Below are positions 1 to 8,793 of a stretch of 64,000 bases of DNA, in pieces (the first letter of the stretch is position 1; the number at the start of each line of letters is the position of its first letter). The position numbers and the translations under genes are program-made. The stretch covers positions 1,860,001-1,924,000 of the forward strand of contig OZ255624.1 of NCBI GenBank assembly GCA_965276675.1, in the 5' to 3' direction. This stretch comes from G965276675 sp965276675. GTDB taxonomy: Bacteria; Acidobacteriota; Terriglobia; Terriglobales; Acidobacteriaceae. The notes beneath the pieces were generated by a model that was not told the origin of the DNA, searched no databases, and saw only the letters and a list, made by a program, of their open reading frames with translations.

Positions 1-77
1 TCGTCATGGATTCCGAGTGTAACAAACAGCCAAATGACGCTGTGCTCTCCTGCATCTCAGAAAATAGAGGATAACGT

Positions 78-395
78 ATGGGCGGCGAAGCATTTGCGGA
101 TATGGTCAGGGTCGAGCGGACGAAGCAGAACGAGCGGCCAAAGCAGAGTACAGATCCAGTTCAGGCCGACAGGGAAGTGTCGCAGAATAAGCATGAGCGG
201 ATCGTCGAGAACTCGGTCGATCCAAGCGACGCTGAAGGCCTGCGGAGACGTGCAGAGGGTGCGGTGGAACGAGCTGGATTGGCGCACCCTGCGACGGATG
301 TGGTCGATGAGCCCGGCTCGGAGCTTAGCCCTGAGCAAGTGGAGAGGGAAGCTGGCGCAGAACCGGCGGACCCTACCGTCGAGCACCGTCGTTGA
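78..395 (+). CDS. Small acidic hypothetical protein
   Basis: A 105-residue hydrophilic protein rich in Glu, Asp and Arg, with no signal peptide, membrane segment or cysteine. The start is supported by AGAGG at 66-70, seven bases before the ATG. I recognise no domain. The composition (few hydrophobics, a stretch reading DAEGLRRRAEGAVERAG) suggests a flexible, possibly stress-related or disordered protein, but that is inference. It stands alone on the plus strand upstream of another small charged gene at 504. Being short and of low complexity it could be spurious, but the alternative frames across it are less protein-like. Confidence 0.5.
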   Translation: MGGEAFADMVRVERTKQNERPKQSTDPVQADREVSQNKHERIVENSVDPSDAEGLRRRAEGAVERAGLAHPATDVVDEPGSELSPEQVEREAGAEPADPTVEHRR

Positions 396-503
396 ATAGA
401 AGTTTGCTCGACTTCATTCCCAATGCAGTACTGTCTTCATGGGAAAGCGAACGAGGGACAACCCGCGGTCGCCGGGAGTCATCTTTTTATGGCGAGGTGA
501 AAG

Positions 504-713
504 ATGCACGACGATCATCTGATTGATCCTGCTGGTAAAGATCTGGAACGCCCATTGCGGGACGAGAAAAACAAGTCGGAGAGCGAAGTGGCAAAGTCGC
601 ACCACAGAATGAACAAGATCGCCGACGAAATGGCGGAACGCGGTACGAATCGCGAGCGCACTAGCGAACCGAGCGTTATTCCTGAAACCGACCCCCACGG
701 AACACACTCGTAG
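504..713 (+). CDS. Small charged hypothetical protein
   Basis: A 69-residue, very hydrophilic protein beginning MHDDHLIDPAGKDLERPL, rich in Glu, Lys, Arg and His. A purine-rich GAGGTGAAAG precedes the ATG. No recognised domain, signal peptide or membrane segment. A strong hairpin terminator (732-762) lies 18 bases after the stop, which supports transcription of this small gene. It converges on the sdhCAB operon. Function unknown. Confidence 0.55.
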   Translation: MHDDHLIDPAGKDLERPLRDEKNKSESEVAKSHHRMNKIADEMAERGTNRERTSEPSVIPETDPHGTHS

Positions 714-731
714 AATCCCCGTACAGTCAGC

Positions 732-762
732 AAAAAGCCCCGGCAGAGCGCTGGGGCTTTTT
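732..762. terminator. Bidirectional intrinsic terminator
   Basis: A 10-bp perfect stem, AAAAAGCCCC (732-741) with GGGGCTTTTT (753-762), around an 11-base loop. The A-tract on one side and T-tract on the other let it act on both strands. It sits between the small gene ending at 713 and the 3' end of sdhB at 787. Confidence 0.9.
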
Positions 763-786
763 CTATTGCACATGCACCTGCAGTGA

Positions 787-1590
787 CTAACGTCGAAACA
801 CGTCCTTGACTGCCTGCACCACCACCTGGCGACCAACGTCAGAGATGGCCTTTGTCAATGGAAGCTGTTTCGGACAGGCATTGACACAATTCTGGGCATA
901 GGCGCAGTCTTGGATGCCTCCCTCGCCCATCAGTGCGCGCAGCCGGTCCTCCTTGAGGGATTTCCCGGTAGGATTCTCATTGAAGAGCTTCACTTGCCCG
1001 ATCGTCGCTGCGCCGACGAAACCGGTGTCCTCGGTAAACTGCGGGCAGACCTCCATGCAGATGCAGCAGGAGATGCACCGAGAGAGCGGGTAAAGCTCTT
1101 CCTGAAGCTGCGGGAACTGACGCGGTCCGTCGCCGAGATCATAGGTGCCATCCACCGGAACCCAGGCCTTCACACGCTTCAGGTTTTCAAACAGTACGCC
1201 GCGATCGACCGAAAGATCCCGGACGACGGGAAACTTTGAGAGCGGCTCCAGCCGGATCGGCTGCTCGAGCTTGTCTACCAGGGCGGAGCAGGCCATCCGC
1301 GCCTTGCCGTTGATCAGCATGGAGCAGGAGCCGCAAACCTCTTCGAGGCAGTTCGAATCATAGGTGATCGGTGTGGTCTCGCGGCCGTCTGCCGTCACCG
1401 GATTCGCCGCAATCTCCATCATGGACGAGATGACGTTCATGCCGGGTTTCCATGGGAGCTCGAATTTATCCCACGTCGCCTTACCATCCGGCCCACTCTG
1501 GCGCTTGATCTCGAGTTTAATGGTGCGCTGACCATTGCTTCCTGATGTGACGGAAGCGGTGCGTCCGTTCTCGTGTGTTGCCGTTGCCAT
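787..1590 (-). CDS. sdhB: Succinate dehydrogenase iron-sulfur subunit SdhB
   Basis: Electron-transfer subunit of respiratory complex II, passing electrons from the SdhA flavin to the membrane quinone site. All three cluster motifs are visible: a plant-type [2Fe-2S] set (CLEEVCGSC followed by a distal Cys), a [4Fe-4S] set (CISCCICMEVCP) and a [3Fe-4S] set (CAYAQNCVNACP). The ATG at 1590 gives 267 residues and has AGGAG five bases upstream. An in-frame extension to 1626 lacks such a site. It is the last gene of sdhC-sdhA-(coiled-coil gene)-sdhB on the minus strand and ends at a bidirectional terminator. Confidence 0.97.
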   Translation of the reverse strand: MATATHENGRTASVTSGSNGQRTIKLEIKRQSGPDGKATWDKFELPWKPGMNVISSMMEIAANPVTADGRETTPITYDSNCLEEVCGSCSMLINGKARMACSALVDKLEQPIRLEPLSKFPVVRDLSVDRGVLFENLKRVKAWVPVDGTYDLGDGPRQFPQLQEELYPLSRCISCCICMEVCPQFTEDTGFVGAATIGQVKLFNENPTGKSLKEDRLRALMGEGGIQDCAYAQNCVNACPKQLPLTKAISDVGRQVVVQAVKDVFRR

Positions 1591-1631
1591 GTGTACTCCT
1601 GTGTGTCTGCAGTTCTTGCGGCGCAAGTCCT

Positions 1632-1859
1632 CTACTGTTTTGGCGTGCTCCGCAACGTGCGTTCGATCTCTTCCACGCGCTGTGAAAGACGCATACCAGC
1701 ACGCAAATCTTCGAATCTCCGCTCAACCTTAGTGAATCCCATGTCCATTTTCTCGCTGAAGCTTTTCAAGTCTGCGCGCACATCTTTGATCTGCTCGCTC
1801 TGCGCATCTAGACGCGCTGCAATCGCCCGCAACTCCGGCGCAAGAAAATCCTGTAACAC
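1632..1859 (-). CDS. Small coiled-coil protein inside the sdh operon
   Basis: A 75-residue protein lying between sdhA and sdhB on the same strand, 71 bases after sdhA and 41 bases before the sdhB start. From about residue 8 to 70 it has a heptad-like pattern of Leu/Ile/Ala/Phe among charged residues (ELRAIAARLDAQSEQIKDV, then KSFSEKMDMGF), typical of a long amphipathic helix or coiled coil. It has no cysteines, signal or membrane segment. sdhA and sdhB are normally adjacent, so its position is unusual. A role in complex II assembly is possible but unproven. Confidence 0.6.
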   Translation of the reverse strand: MLQDFLAPELRAIAARLDAQSEQIKDVRADLKSFSEKMDMGFTKVERRFEDLRAGMRLSQRVEEIERTLRSTPKQ

Positions 1860-1930
1860 TTTAACGAATATCCTCGATCATTCCCAGCGCATGCTCCTAG
1901 AGTTTGTAGATCAACAGATAAATTTGCGAA

Positions 1931-3712
1931 CTACTTGGCTGCATCGTACCTACGCGGGCGCGGCTTGATGTACTGCGTATCCACCGCCTCGTATTCAAAG
2001 CGGGGCTCATCGGCATCTGGCGCAAAGGAAGCCTTGGTGGTCTTCAGGAAGCGCTCGTCATCGCGCTCTGGGAAATCCGGTTTGTAGTGCGCTCCCCGCG
2101 ACTCGTCGCGCAGCCCTGCCCCCTGCGTCACCACGCGGCTAAGCTGGAGCATATTGAAGAGCTGGCGCGTAAAGGCAAAGCTGCCGTTCGCCCACATGCT
2201 CTTGTCGCTCAGGTTGATGTTGCGGAAACGGTGGAGCAGCTCGACGATCTTCTCGTCTGTCTCCTGGATATTTTTGTTGTAGCGGATGACGGTTACATTC
2301 TTGGTCATCCACTCGCCTAGCTCGCGCCAGATGCGAAATGGGTTCTCCGTGCCCGTTGAGCTCATGAGCTGCCCATTCAGCTCTTCCTGGCGCAGCTTTT
2401 CGTTTTGCGCATGACCGTTGGCCGGGGCCGCAGGGACGCTTTTTGCATACTCCATAGCGCGCGGGCCGGCCATGAAACCACCATAGATGCAGGAGACCAG
2501 AGAGTTCGCACCCAGGCGATTGGCGCCGTGGTAGTTGTACTCGGATTCGCCGGCAGCGAAGAGTCCAGGGATGTTGGTCATCTGGTTAAAATCCACCCAG
2601 AGGCCACCCATGGTGTAGTGCATGCCGGGGAAGATCTTCATCGGCACTTCGCGTGGATCGTCGCCTACAAACTTCTCGTAGATCTCCAGAATGCCTTCGA
2701 GTTTACGATTCAGGGTCTCGCGATCGATATGCGTCAGGTCCAGGTAGACCATCGGCTGCCCATCGATGCCAAGATTGTGCTCGTAGACGATCTTGTGAAT
2801 GGCGCGTGTCGCCACATCTCTCGGCACCAGATTGCCGTACTTCGGATACCACTCTTCGAGGAAGTAGAAGCGCTCACTCTCAGGAATGGATTTAAAATCG
2901 CGGCTGTCGCCGGCCTTTCTCGGCACCCAGACACGGCCACCCTCGCCGCGGGCCGATTCAGACATCAGTCTCAATTTGTCTTCGCCGGGTATCGAGGTGG
3001 GGTGTACCTGAATGAACTCGCCGTTAGCATAATAAGCACCCTGCTGGTAGACGGCGGACTGTGCAGAGCCGGTGCAGACGACGGAGTTCGTGCTCTTGCC
3101 AAAGATGGCTCCTACGCCGCCTGTGGCCAGAATGACGGCCTCTGCATCGAAGGTGCGGACCTCCATCGTCTTCAGATTCATGGCGCAGATGCCACGGCAA
3201 ACGCCGGCGGCGTCGAGCACTGAGGAGAGAAACTCCCACCCCTCAAACTTCTGAACTTTGCCTTCGGACTCGTAGCGGCGAACCTGCTCGTCCAGTGCAT
3301 AGAGAAGCTGCTGGCCGGTGGTCGCGCCCGCAAAGGCAGTCCGGTGGTAGAGCGTGCCGCCGAAGCGCCGGAAGTCAAGCAGGCCTTCGGGTGTGCGATT
3401 AAAGGGAACGCCCATACGATCCAGCAGATCGATGATGCCGGGCGCGGCTTCGCACATGCCCTTGACGGGCGTCTGATTCGCGAGGAAGTCACCCCCGTAG
3501 ATGGTGTCGTCGAAGTGTGCCCAGGTGGTGTCGCCCTCACCCTTCAGGTTCTTGGCAGCATTGATGCCACCCTGCGCACAGACCGAGTGCGAACGTTTCA
3601 CCGGAACGATGGAGAAGAGGTCGACCTTGCCGCCAGCTTCGGCGATCTTGATAACGGCGGAGAGACCCGCCAGTCCTCCGCCCACGACGATGATCTTCGG
3701 TGCTGCTGCCAT
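1931..3712 (-). CDS. sdhA: Succinate dehydrogenase flavoprotein subunit SdhA
   Basis: Catalytic subunit of complex II, oxidising succinate to fumarate with covalently bound FAD. The N-terminus holds the dinucleotide motif VVGGGLAGLSA. His42 in RSHSVCAQGG is the expected flavin-linking histidine. Further on are the HPTS segment and the conserved HYTMGGLWVD active-site region. At 593 residues it has the length of the type-B (Bacillus/epsilonproteobacterial) subfamily. The start MAAAPKIIVV was chosen because the open frame continuing to 4213 would run through sdhC. sdhC ends 80 bases upstream, consistent with co-transcription. Confidence 0.97.
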   Translation of the reverse strand: MAAAPKIIVVGGGLAGLSAVIKIAEAGGKVDLFSIVPVKRSHSVCAQGGINAAKNLKGEGDTTWAHFDDTIYGGDFLANQTPVKGMCEAAPGIIDLLDRMGVPFNRTPEGLLDFRRFGGTLYHRTAFAGATTGQQLLYALDEQVRRYESEGKVQKFEGWEFLSSVLDAAGVCRGICAMNLKTMEVRTFDAEAVILATGGVGAIFGKSTNSVVCTGSAQSAVYQQGAYYANGEFIQVHPTSIPGEDKLRLMSESARGEGGRVWVPRKAGDSRDFKSIPESERFYFLEEWYPKYGNLVPRDVATRAIHKIVYEHNLGIDGQPMVYLDLTHIDRETLNRKLEGILEIYEKFVGDDPREVPMKIFPGMHYTMGGLWVDFNQMTNIPGLFAAGESEYNYHGANRLGANSLVSCIYGGFMAGPRAMEYAKSVPAAPANGHAQNEKLRQEELNGQLMSSTGTENPFRIWRELGEWMTKNVTVIRYNKNIQETDEKIVELLHRFRNINLSDKSMWANGSFAFTRQLFNMLQLSRVVTQGAGLRDESRGAHYKPDFPERDDERFLKTTKASFAPDADEPRFEYEAVDTQYIKPRPRRYDAAK

Positions 3713-3792
3713 GCTCCGGTGTTCCTTTCTCTTCCACTCCCATCCCAGGCGACGCTTCGCTGGGAGGTGCTGCTGGTTAGGCGAAGTGCGGC

Positions 3793-4569
3793 TTAGCGCG
3801 AAAGCGGTGGTTCGCCCGTTGCTGGGGGCGCGGCCATAGTGCCTTCGGTGATCTGCTGCCGCGTCAGGTCGGCGGGCGCGTTGCGGTACTTGGGGCTGAC
3901 GAAGGCATACATGCTGGCAAGCCCCATCGCTAGCAGGACGACGCCGACGATACCGCATGCATAGGCAGAGAGACGCCGCGAGCGGTCCCCAGGCGTGATG
4001 CCCCACTTGGCTGCGAAAAGCCACATGCCGTATGCGAAGTGCCAGCAGATCGCGATCATGGCAATCACGTAGATGGCCAGCATCCACGGATTCATCAGCT
4101 CGACCTGAACCTTGTGAAAGGCTGCGCCCGGGTGCTCCGGCAGATTCACACCAGCAAAGCGCTGCCGCCATACGTGCTGAATGATGTAAGCGAAGGCAAT
4201 CAGGCCCGTCCAACGCTGAGCGAGGTACATCCAGTTACCAGCCCACGGGTAAGAGATGACGTTTGCCTTGCCGCTCCACCAGATGTACACGCCGTAGAGC
4301 GCGTGGTAGAGCAGAGGCAAAAAGATAAAGACCCACTCGAGCACGCGCACAAGTGGCAGGCTATTGAGGAACTTGACTTGCGATGCGTACGCGGCTGGTC
4401 CCTTGAGCGCTTCAAAATTCGAGAGAATGTGTTCGACCAGGAATGCACCGATGGGAACGATGCCGCTTAGCGAGAAGAGCTTCCGCATCAGGAATTCGTG
4501 TCCCTGGCCAGCGCGCAACGGCTGCACGCCGCGGGTGTGGGATGGGGCTGGAGGAGTGGCGGTGGCCAT
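3793..4569 (-). CDS. sdhC: Succinate dehydrogenase cytochrome b558 subunit SdhC (type B)
   Basis: Single membrane-anchor subunit of a type-B complex II. The 258 residues contain five hydrophobic helices with histidines suited to bind two hemes (VEHILSNF, HALYGVYIWW, IIQHVW, WHFAYGMW). This explains why no separate sdhD exists. The protein carries quinone reduction and anchors SdhA and SdhB. AAGGAG lies ten bases before the ATG. It is the first gene of the operon, so the sdh promoter should lie in 4570-4668, where I could not pick a clear -35/-10 pair. Confidence 0.95.
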   Translation of the reverse strand: MATATPPAPSHTRGVQPLRAGQGHEFLMRKLFSLSGIVPIGAFLVEHILSNFEALKGPAAYASQVKFLNSLPLVRVLEWVFIFLPLLYHALYGVYIWWSGKANVISYPWAGNWMYLAQRWTGLIAFAYIIQHVWRQRFAGVNLPEHPGAAFHKVQVELMNPWMLAIYVIAMIAICWHFAYGMWLFAAKWGITPGDRSRRLSAYACGIVGVVLLAMGLASMYAFVSPKYRNAPADLTRQQITEGTMAAPPATGEPPLSR

Positions 4570-4668
4570 CGACGTACGGCTCCTTAGGTGGCTCAGGGTC
4601 TACAGTGTGGAATGACTGTGAAAAGAGTGTTGCTCAACCAACTATTATTGGCTCAGTGCTGCAGAGCG

Positions 4669-5343
4669 TCAAGGTAACGGCAAGCCGTCTTCGCGTGAGG
4701 TGAAAGAGCTGGAGCGTAAAAGGCTGGGCTGGAGCGCCAAGAGCTGGCTCAGTGCTCGTCCACGGTGGCTGAGCCGCTGTCTGGTTGCGATGTCGATTTC
4801 GGCCATGGTTAAGCCCTGTTCCGGAAGATAGAAGAGCGGGTCATAGCCGAAGCCGCCTTCGCCGCGCGGGCTTTCAAGGATGAGGCCGGCCACCGTCCCT
4901 TCCGCAACTGCAAGCACGCTCCCGTTGCAAGCAGCTGCCAATGCGCAGATGTAGTGAGCAACGCGCTTGTTCTTCGGGACGGAAGCGAGCTCCATGAGCA
5001 AATGCTGATTGTTAAGGGTATCCATCTCGATGCCTTCTGCATGGCCGATCCCTGCATCGGCAGCATAGCGCGCAGAGCGAACGCCAGGCGCGCCGCCGAG
5101 TGCATCGACGGCAAGACCGGAGTCGTCCGCCAGCACGATTGCGTCTCGCTTGAACAGGCTGTAGTAGATGGCCTTCTCGCGTGCATTGCCTTCGAAAGTC
5201 GGAGCGTCTTCGTGGGGCGGTTTGATATTTGCCAGACCGGGAAGTGGCTCTATATGCATGCCGAAGATCACAGCCGCGGATGCAAAATCCCGAAGCTTCC
5301 CCTGATTGCTGGTTGCGATGTAAAGGAGAGGCCGGGGCGTCAC
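4669..5343 (-). CDS. rdgB: dITP/XTP pyrophosphatase (RdgB/HAM1 family)
   Basis: House-cleaning enzyme that hydrolyses non-canonical purine nucleoside triphosphates (dITP, XTP) to monophosphates and pyrophosphate, keeping them out of DNA. The 224 residues show the family signatures in order: the N-terminal SNQGKL phosphate-binding segment, ADDSGLAVDALGGAPGV, GFGYDPLF and SHRGRAL. The C-terminal 25 residues (serine/arginine-rich) exceed the family core. It lies 52 bases downstream of the DNA-glycosylase-like gene at 5396-6124 on the same strand, a plausible DNA/nucleotide quality-control pair. Confidence 0.95.
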   Translation of the reverse strand: MTPRPLLYIATSNQGKLRDFASAAVIFGMHIEPLPGLANIKPPHEDAPTFEGNAREKAIYYSLFKRDAIVLADDSGLAVDALGGAPGVRSARYAADAGIGHAEGIEMDTLNNQHLLMELASVPKNKRVAHYICALAAACNGSVLAVAEGTVAGLILESPRGEGGFGYDPLFYLPEQGLTMAEIDIATRQRLSHRGRALSQLLALQPSLLRSSSFTSREDGLPLP

Positions 5344-5395
5344 CCCAGCAGTGTACCTGCCGCGCGCGTCACATCTCCGACGCGTGCGACCTTTC

Positions 5396-6124
5396 CTAGT
5401 TGCGCGGAACGGCCCGGAGTATTGCTGGGAAGCTCGACAACGGGCAGCCCTGGCAGTGCGGCTTCGGTCTGCAGTGCGTCTTGCCGACCATCACGATCAG
5501 CGCGTGAAACTCGTTGTAGTGCTCAAGCCGTGTCGCCGGCGCGTCATCTTCGAAGGCCGCGTACGCCAGCAACTGTAGGTCGTCGTAGCGTGTTTTCTCG
5601 GGCGCAAGGCCATGCCGTATCGTGACCCGGCGCAGGTACTCATCGACGACCATCACGGCGTGTCCCAGTGCGTAGAGCAGGATGGCATCGGCAGTTTCAG
5701 GGCCGACGCCCGGCAGAGCCAGCAACTTGGGACGCAGCTCTGCGCTAGGCTGTCGCGCAAGAGCATCGAGCGAGCCATCTGTCTCGCTGTCCAGAAATGC
5801 GACGAAGGCCTTCAGCGCCGCTGCCTTGCGAATCATGTAACCCGACGGACGGATAAACATGCGTAGCTCTTCCAGTGGAAGCGCACGCAAGCCGGAGATG
5901 GTGAGTGCACCCGCAGCTTGGAGGTTCGAAATTGAGTGCTCAACGCCGCGCCAAGAGGTGTTCTGGGTGAGGTAGGCACCGACGATGACTTCGAGCGGCG
6001 TCTTTGCCGGCCACCATGCCTGCGGCCCATACACTGCGACCATGGTCTGGTACATGGTCCGCAGCACCGCCGCTGCGGACCGGTCGATGGTGGTTATCGC
6101 TGGTTTGGTTACAGCGGGTCGCAT
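5396..6124 (-). CDS. Endonuclease III-like HhH-GPD DNA glycosylase, atypical
   Basis: A 242-residue helix-hairpin-helix-GPD protein. The hairpin reads LPGVGPETADAILL (137-150) and the catalytic Asp is present in VVDEYLRRV (D161). The Lys that endonuclease III uses for beta-lyase chemistry in this hairpin is replaced by Glu143, as in monofunctional MagIII-type 3-methyladenine glycosylases, which the sequence resembles. The C-terminal cluster motif is incomplete: C218, C224 and C227 are present, but the fourth Cys of the usual C-x6-C-x2-C-x5-C pattern is missing and the first spacing is five. It is therefore probably a base-excision glycosylase without AP-lyase activity; the substrate is inferred. 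Confidence 0.85.
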   Translation of the reverse strand: MRPAVTKPAITTIDRSAAAVLRTMYQTMVAVYGPQAWWPAKTPLEVIVGAYLTQNTSWRGVEHSISNLQAAGALTISGLRALPLEELRMFIRPSGYMIRKAAALKAFVAFLDSETDGSLDALARQPSAELRPKLLALPGVGPETADAILLYALGHAVMVVDEYLRRVTIRHGLAPEKTRYDDLQLLAYAAFEDDAPATRLEHYNEFHALIVMVGKTHCRPKPHCQGCPLSSFPAILRAVPRN

Positions 6125-6176
6125 CTTATCCAGTGACGATCATACTCAGCATCCGGATAGGTGACTGGAGAGACGC

Positions 6177-6632
6177 ATGGCACACGAAGAGACGAAAGCG
6201 CGTAATAGCTGCGGATGGCGAACTCATACTGCCTACCTCGAGATGAACACGGGCAAGCGTTATGAGATGGTGCACATCACCGCTGACGTGGAGCGTGTCG
6301 TCCGGGATAGCGGTGTTCGCGATGGGCTGTGTTTTGTCTCGCCGATGCACATCACGGCTGCCATTTATGTGAATGACAATGAGAGCGGTCTGATTGAGGA
6401 CATCAGCGAGTGGCTGGAAAATTTAGCGCCAGCCCGGCCAGAGTATCGCCACCACCAGACGGGCGAGGACAACGCCGACGCTCATCTGAAAGCGCTCCTG
6501 CTCCACCATGAGACCACGCTGCCCATCACGAATGGCAGGCTGGATCTGGGAACATGGCAACGCATCTTCTATGCTGAGTTTGACGGACAGCGAAAGAAAC
6601 GAGTCATTGTCAAAGTTCTGGGCGTGGAGTGA
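6177..6632 (+). CDS. YjbQ/UPF0047 family protein
   Basis: A 151-residue member of the YjbQ family, small soluble trimeric proteins. Some members complement thiamine-phosphate synthase mutants, but their physiological role is unsettled. Family features seen: the His in SPMHITAAIYVNDNESGL, the run RHHQTGEDNADAH, and the C-terminal TNGRLDLGTWQRIFYAEFDG. The first 13 residues before WRTHTAYLEMNT are longer than usual, so a slightly later start is possible. It is divergent from the glycosylase gene and converges on the FlbD-like gene with only seven bases between the stops. Confidence 0.93.
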   Translation: MAHEETKARNSCGWRTHTAYLEMNTGKRYEMVHITADVERVVRDSGVRDGLCFVSPMHITAAIYVNDNESGLIEDISEWLENLAPARPEYRHHQTGEDNADAHLKALLLHHETTLPITNGRLDLGTWQRIFYAEFDGQRKKRVIVKVLGVE

Positions 6633-6639
6633 TCGGAGC

Positions 6640-6921
6640 TTATTCCTCCTCGCCAGGTGTTTTTGCCGTAACGCGTGCGATCCGTGCGGCCGTATCGGCT
6701 GCTTGCGCCGTGGCTAAGGAGGCATCAAGCCCGTGTGCCGCACAGAGCAGCTTTGCGCGAAACTCAATGATCCGCTCCGCAAGCTGCGCGCGAGTTTCAC
6801 GCACGAGCAATTTCTCCCCATGAATCAACGTGAGAATCGTGTCCGGCGCCGAATCGGCAAACTGGATCAGGTCGGAGTTCAACAACAGTGGACTTCCGTT
6901 CAGGCGAGTGACTTCAATCAT
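6640..6921 (-). CDS. FlbD-like protein
   Basis: A 93-residue protein beginning MIEVTRLNGSPLLLNSDLIQ, the typical opening of the small FlbD family found in flagellar operons. The core (residues 1-60) matches it, including TLIHGEKLLVRET. The C-terminal 30 residues, Ala-rich and ending GEEE, are extra. AAGGAG lies seven bases before this ATG; the longer frame to 7020 lacks support. No other flagellar gene is within 60 kb, so a flagellar role is not supported by context. It follows the ABC exporter gene on the same strand by 105 bases and may be co-transcribed. Confidence 0.85.
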   Translation of the reverse strand: MIEVTRLNGSPLLLNSDLIQFADSAPDTILTLIHGEKLLVRETRAQLAERIIEFRAKLLCAAHGLDASLATAQAADTAARIARVTAKTPGEEE

Positions 6922-7026
6922 CCTTCCGCTCCTTCGCTGAGGAGTACATCGGCAAAAACTGGGAAAACTTGAGAGTACCGAAGTTTTTAAGCTTGCCCAA
7001 GCCGAGCCGATACGAATCACTCCACA

Positions 7027-8793
7027 CTAATGAACGCCAGCCAACTCTTCTTCAAGCAACTGCTTTTCATAAAGCCCGGCATAGAAGCTTTCGCTCTGCA
7101 GCAATTCTTCATGGGTGCCCAGCTCTGCGATGCGGCCGTTCACCAGGACGGCGATCTGATCGGCATGGCGTACGGTGGAGACGCGGTGGGAGATGAAGAC
7201 CGTCGTACGGCCGCGCATGATCTCGCGCAGGTTGGTGAGGATCTGCTCCTCCGTGTAGGTATCGACGCTGGCGAGGGCGTCGTCGAGCACCAGGATGGCA
7301 GGATCGCGCACGACAGCTCGCGCAATCGCCGTGCGCTGCTTCTGTCCGCCGGAGAGCGTCAGGCCGCGCTCGCCCACAGTGGTTTCAAAGGCGGCAGGGA
7401 ACTCCTCAAACTCGCGGCGGATGTGGGCGGCTTCTGCAGCCTCGAAGATGGCCGTTGTGGAGGCATCCGGGGTGCCGAAGGCAATGTTCTCTCGGATGGT
7501 TTCGCTGAACAAAAATGTTTCCTGGGGGACGAAGCCGATGTTTGCGCGGAGGGTGGCCAGGGGGTAGTCGCGGACGGGGCGGCCGTCGAGTAGGACGGTG
7601 CCCGGGGGTGCGTCGTAGAGGCGGGGCAGGAGGCTGACCAGGGTGGACTTGCCGGAGCCGGTGGGGCCCACAATGGCCAGACTGGTGCCAGCCGGTACCT
7701 GGAGGGAGACGGAGTGGAGCACCTCCACGATGGCGCCGGAGGGTTCGGGGTAGGCGAAGCTCAGGTCGCGGAACTCCAGGTCGCCGTGGAGGCGCAGGCC
7801 CGCCGGTATGTCTCCTGCGGCGTGGGCGTCGTCGATGGTCGGGGCTTCGGAGAGGAGCTCGTCGATGCGGGTGACCGAGGCGGTACCGCGCTGGACCAGG
7901 TTGACAACCCAGCCGAGCGCGATGATGGGCCAGGTGAGCATCATCATGTAGGTATTGAAGGCGACAAAGGCGCCAACCGAGATGCGATGGGAGATGACCT
8001 CATGGCCGCCGACCAGCAGGGTAATGGCGAGCGCCAGGCCGAGGATGAACTCCAGCGTGGGCCAGAGCATGCCCATTAGCTGCACCAGTCGCAGGCCGCG
8101 GCGGACGTTTTCCTGGTTAGCGCGCTCGAAGGAGGCGATCTGCGGCTCCTCCTGGGCGAAGGCGCGGATAAGGCGGGCGCCGGAGAAGTTCTCCTGGGCC
8201 TGGGCCGAGATCTCCGAGAACATGGCCTGGATGCGCTCGAAGCGCTCGTGGATCTTGCGGCCGAGCGTCTGCACCAGGATGCTGGCGAGCGGAAGCGGTA
8301 CCAGCGCGACCAGCGTGAGGAAGGGGCTGATCCGAAGCAGGAAGTAGAGGGCGCCGACCGAGAAGAGAACCGTGTTGGCGCTGTACATGATCGCCGGCCC
8401 GAGGAGCATGCGGACAGCATTCAGGTCGTTGGTCATGCGCGCCATGATGTCGCCGGTGCGGTGGTGCTGGTAGTACGCGGCGGGCTGCTTTTCCAGGTGG
8501 GCGAAGAGGTCGTTGCGGAGGTCGAACTCGATCTCCCGCGAGATGCCAATGATGATCCAGCGCGTCAGAAAGAGGAAGATGCCCTTGCCAATGACGATGG
8601 CGACGATGAGCAGGGCGTAGTGAAAGATTTTGTCGCGGGTGACGCCGTGGTTCAGATCATCGATGGAGATGCCGATGACCTTGGGAACCAGGATGGCGAA
8701 GGCATTGGAAAGCACGACGGCCAGGCCGCCCCAGAGGAAGTTGCGCCGGTAACGACGGATATAGGGGAGCAGGGGTCGCAGCTTGCCAAGCAT
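7027..8793 (-). CDS. ABC exporter, fused membrane and ATPase domains
   Basis: A 588-residue half-transporter of the MsbA/MdlA type. About six membrane helices lie in residues 15-300, followed by the nucleotide-binding domain with Walker A GPTGSGKS (376-383), Q-loop FVPQETFLF, signature LSGGQ (480-484) and H-loop FISHRVS. The Walker B motif reads LVLDD (501-505), so the usual catalytic Glu is Asp, as in several heterodimer-type exporters (MdlA-like). No partner half-transporter lies nearby. Substrate unknown; lipid or drug export is typical of the family. Confidence 0.93.
   Translation of the reverse strand: MLGKLRPLLPYIRRYRRNFLWGGLAVVLSNAFAILVPKVIGISIDDLNHGVTRDKIFHYALLIVAIVIGKGIFLFLTRWIIIGISREIEFDLRNDLFAHLEKQPAAYYQHHRTGDIMARMTNDLNAVRMLLGPAIMYSANTVLFSVGALYFLLRISPFLTLVALVPLPLASILVQTLGRKIHERFERIQAMFSEISAQAQENFSGARLIRAFAQEEPQIASFERANQENVRRGLRLVQLMGMLWPTLEFILGLALAITLLVGGHEVISHRISVGAFVAFNTYMMMLTWPIIALGWVVNLVQRGTASVTRIDELLSEAPTIDDAHAAGDIPAGLRLHGDLEFRDLSFAYPEPSGAIVEVLHSVSLQVPAGTSLAIVGPTGSGKSTLVSLLPRLYDAPPGTVLLDGRPVRDYPLATLRANIGFVPQETFLFSETIRENIAFGTPDASTTAIFEAAEAAHIRREFEEFPAAFETTVGERGLTLSGGQKQRTAIARAVVRDPAILVLDDALASVDTYTEEQILTNLREIMRGRTTVFISHRVSTVRHADQIAVLVNGRIAELGTHEELLQSESFYAGLYEKQLLEEELAGVH

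Noticed and set aside
3713..4213. Extended N-terminus for SdhA
   Set aside because: The frame is open but runs through sdhC on the same strand, and the sequence before MAAAPKIIVV is not flavoprotein-like.
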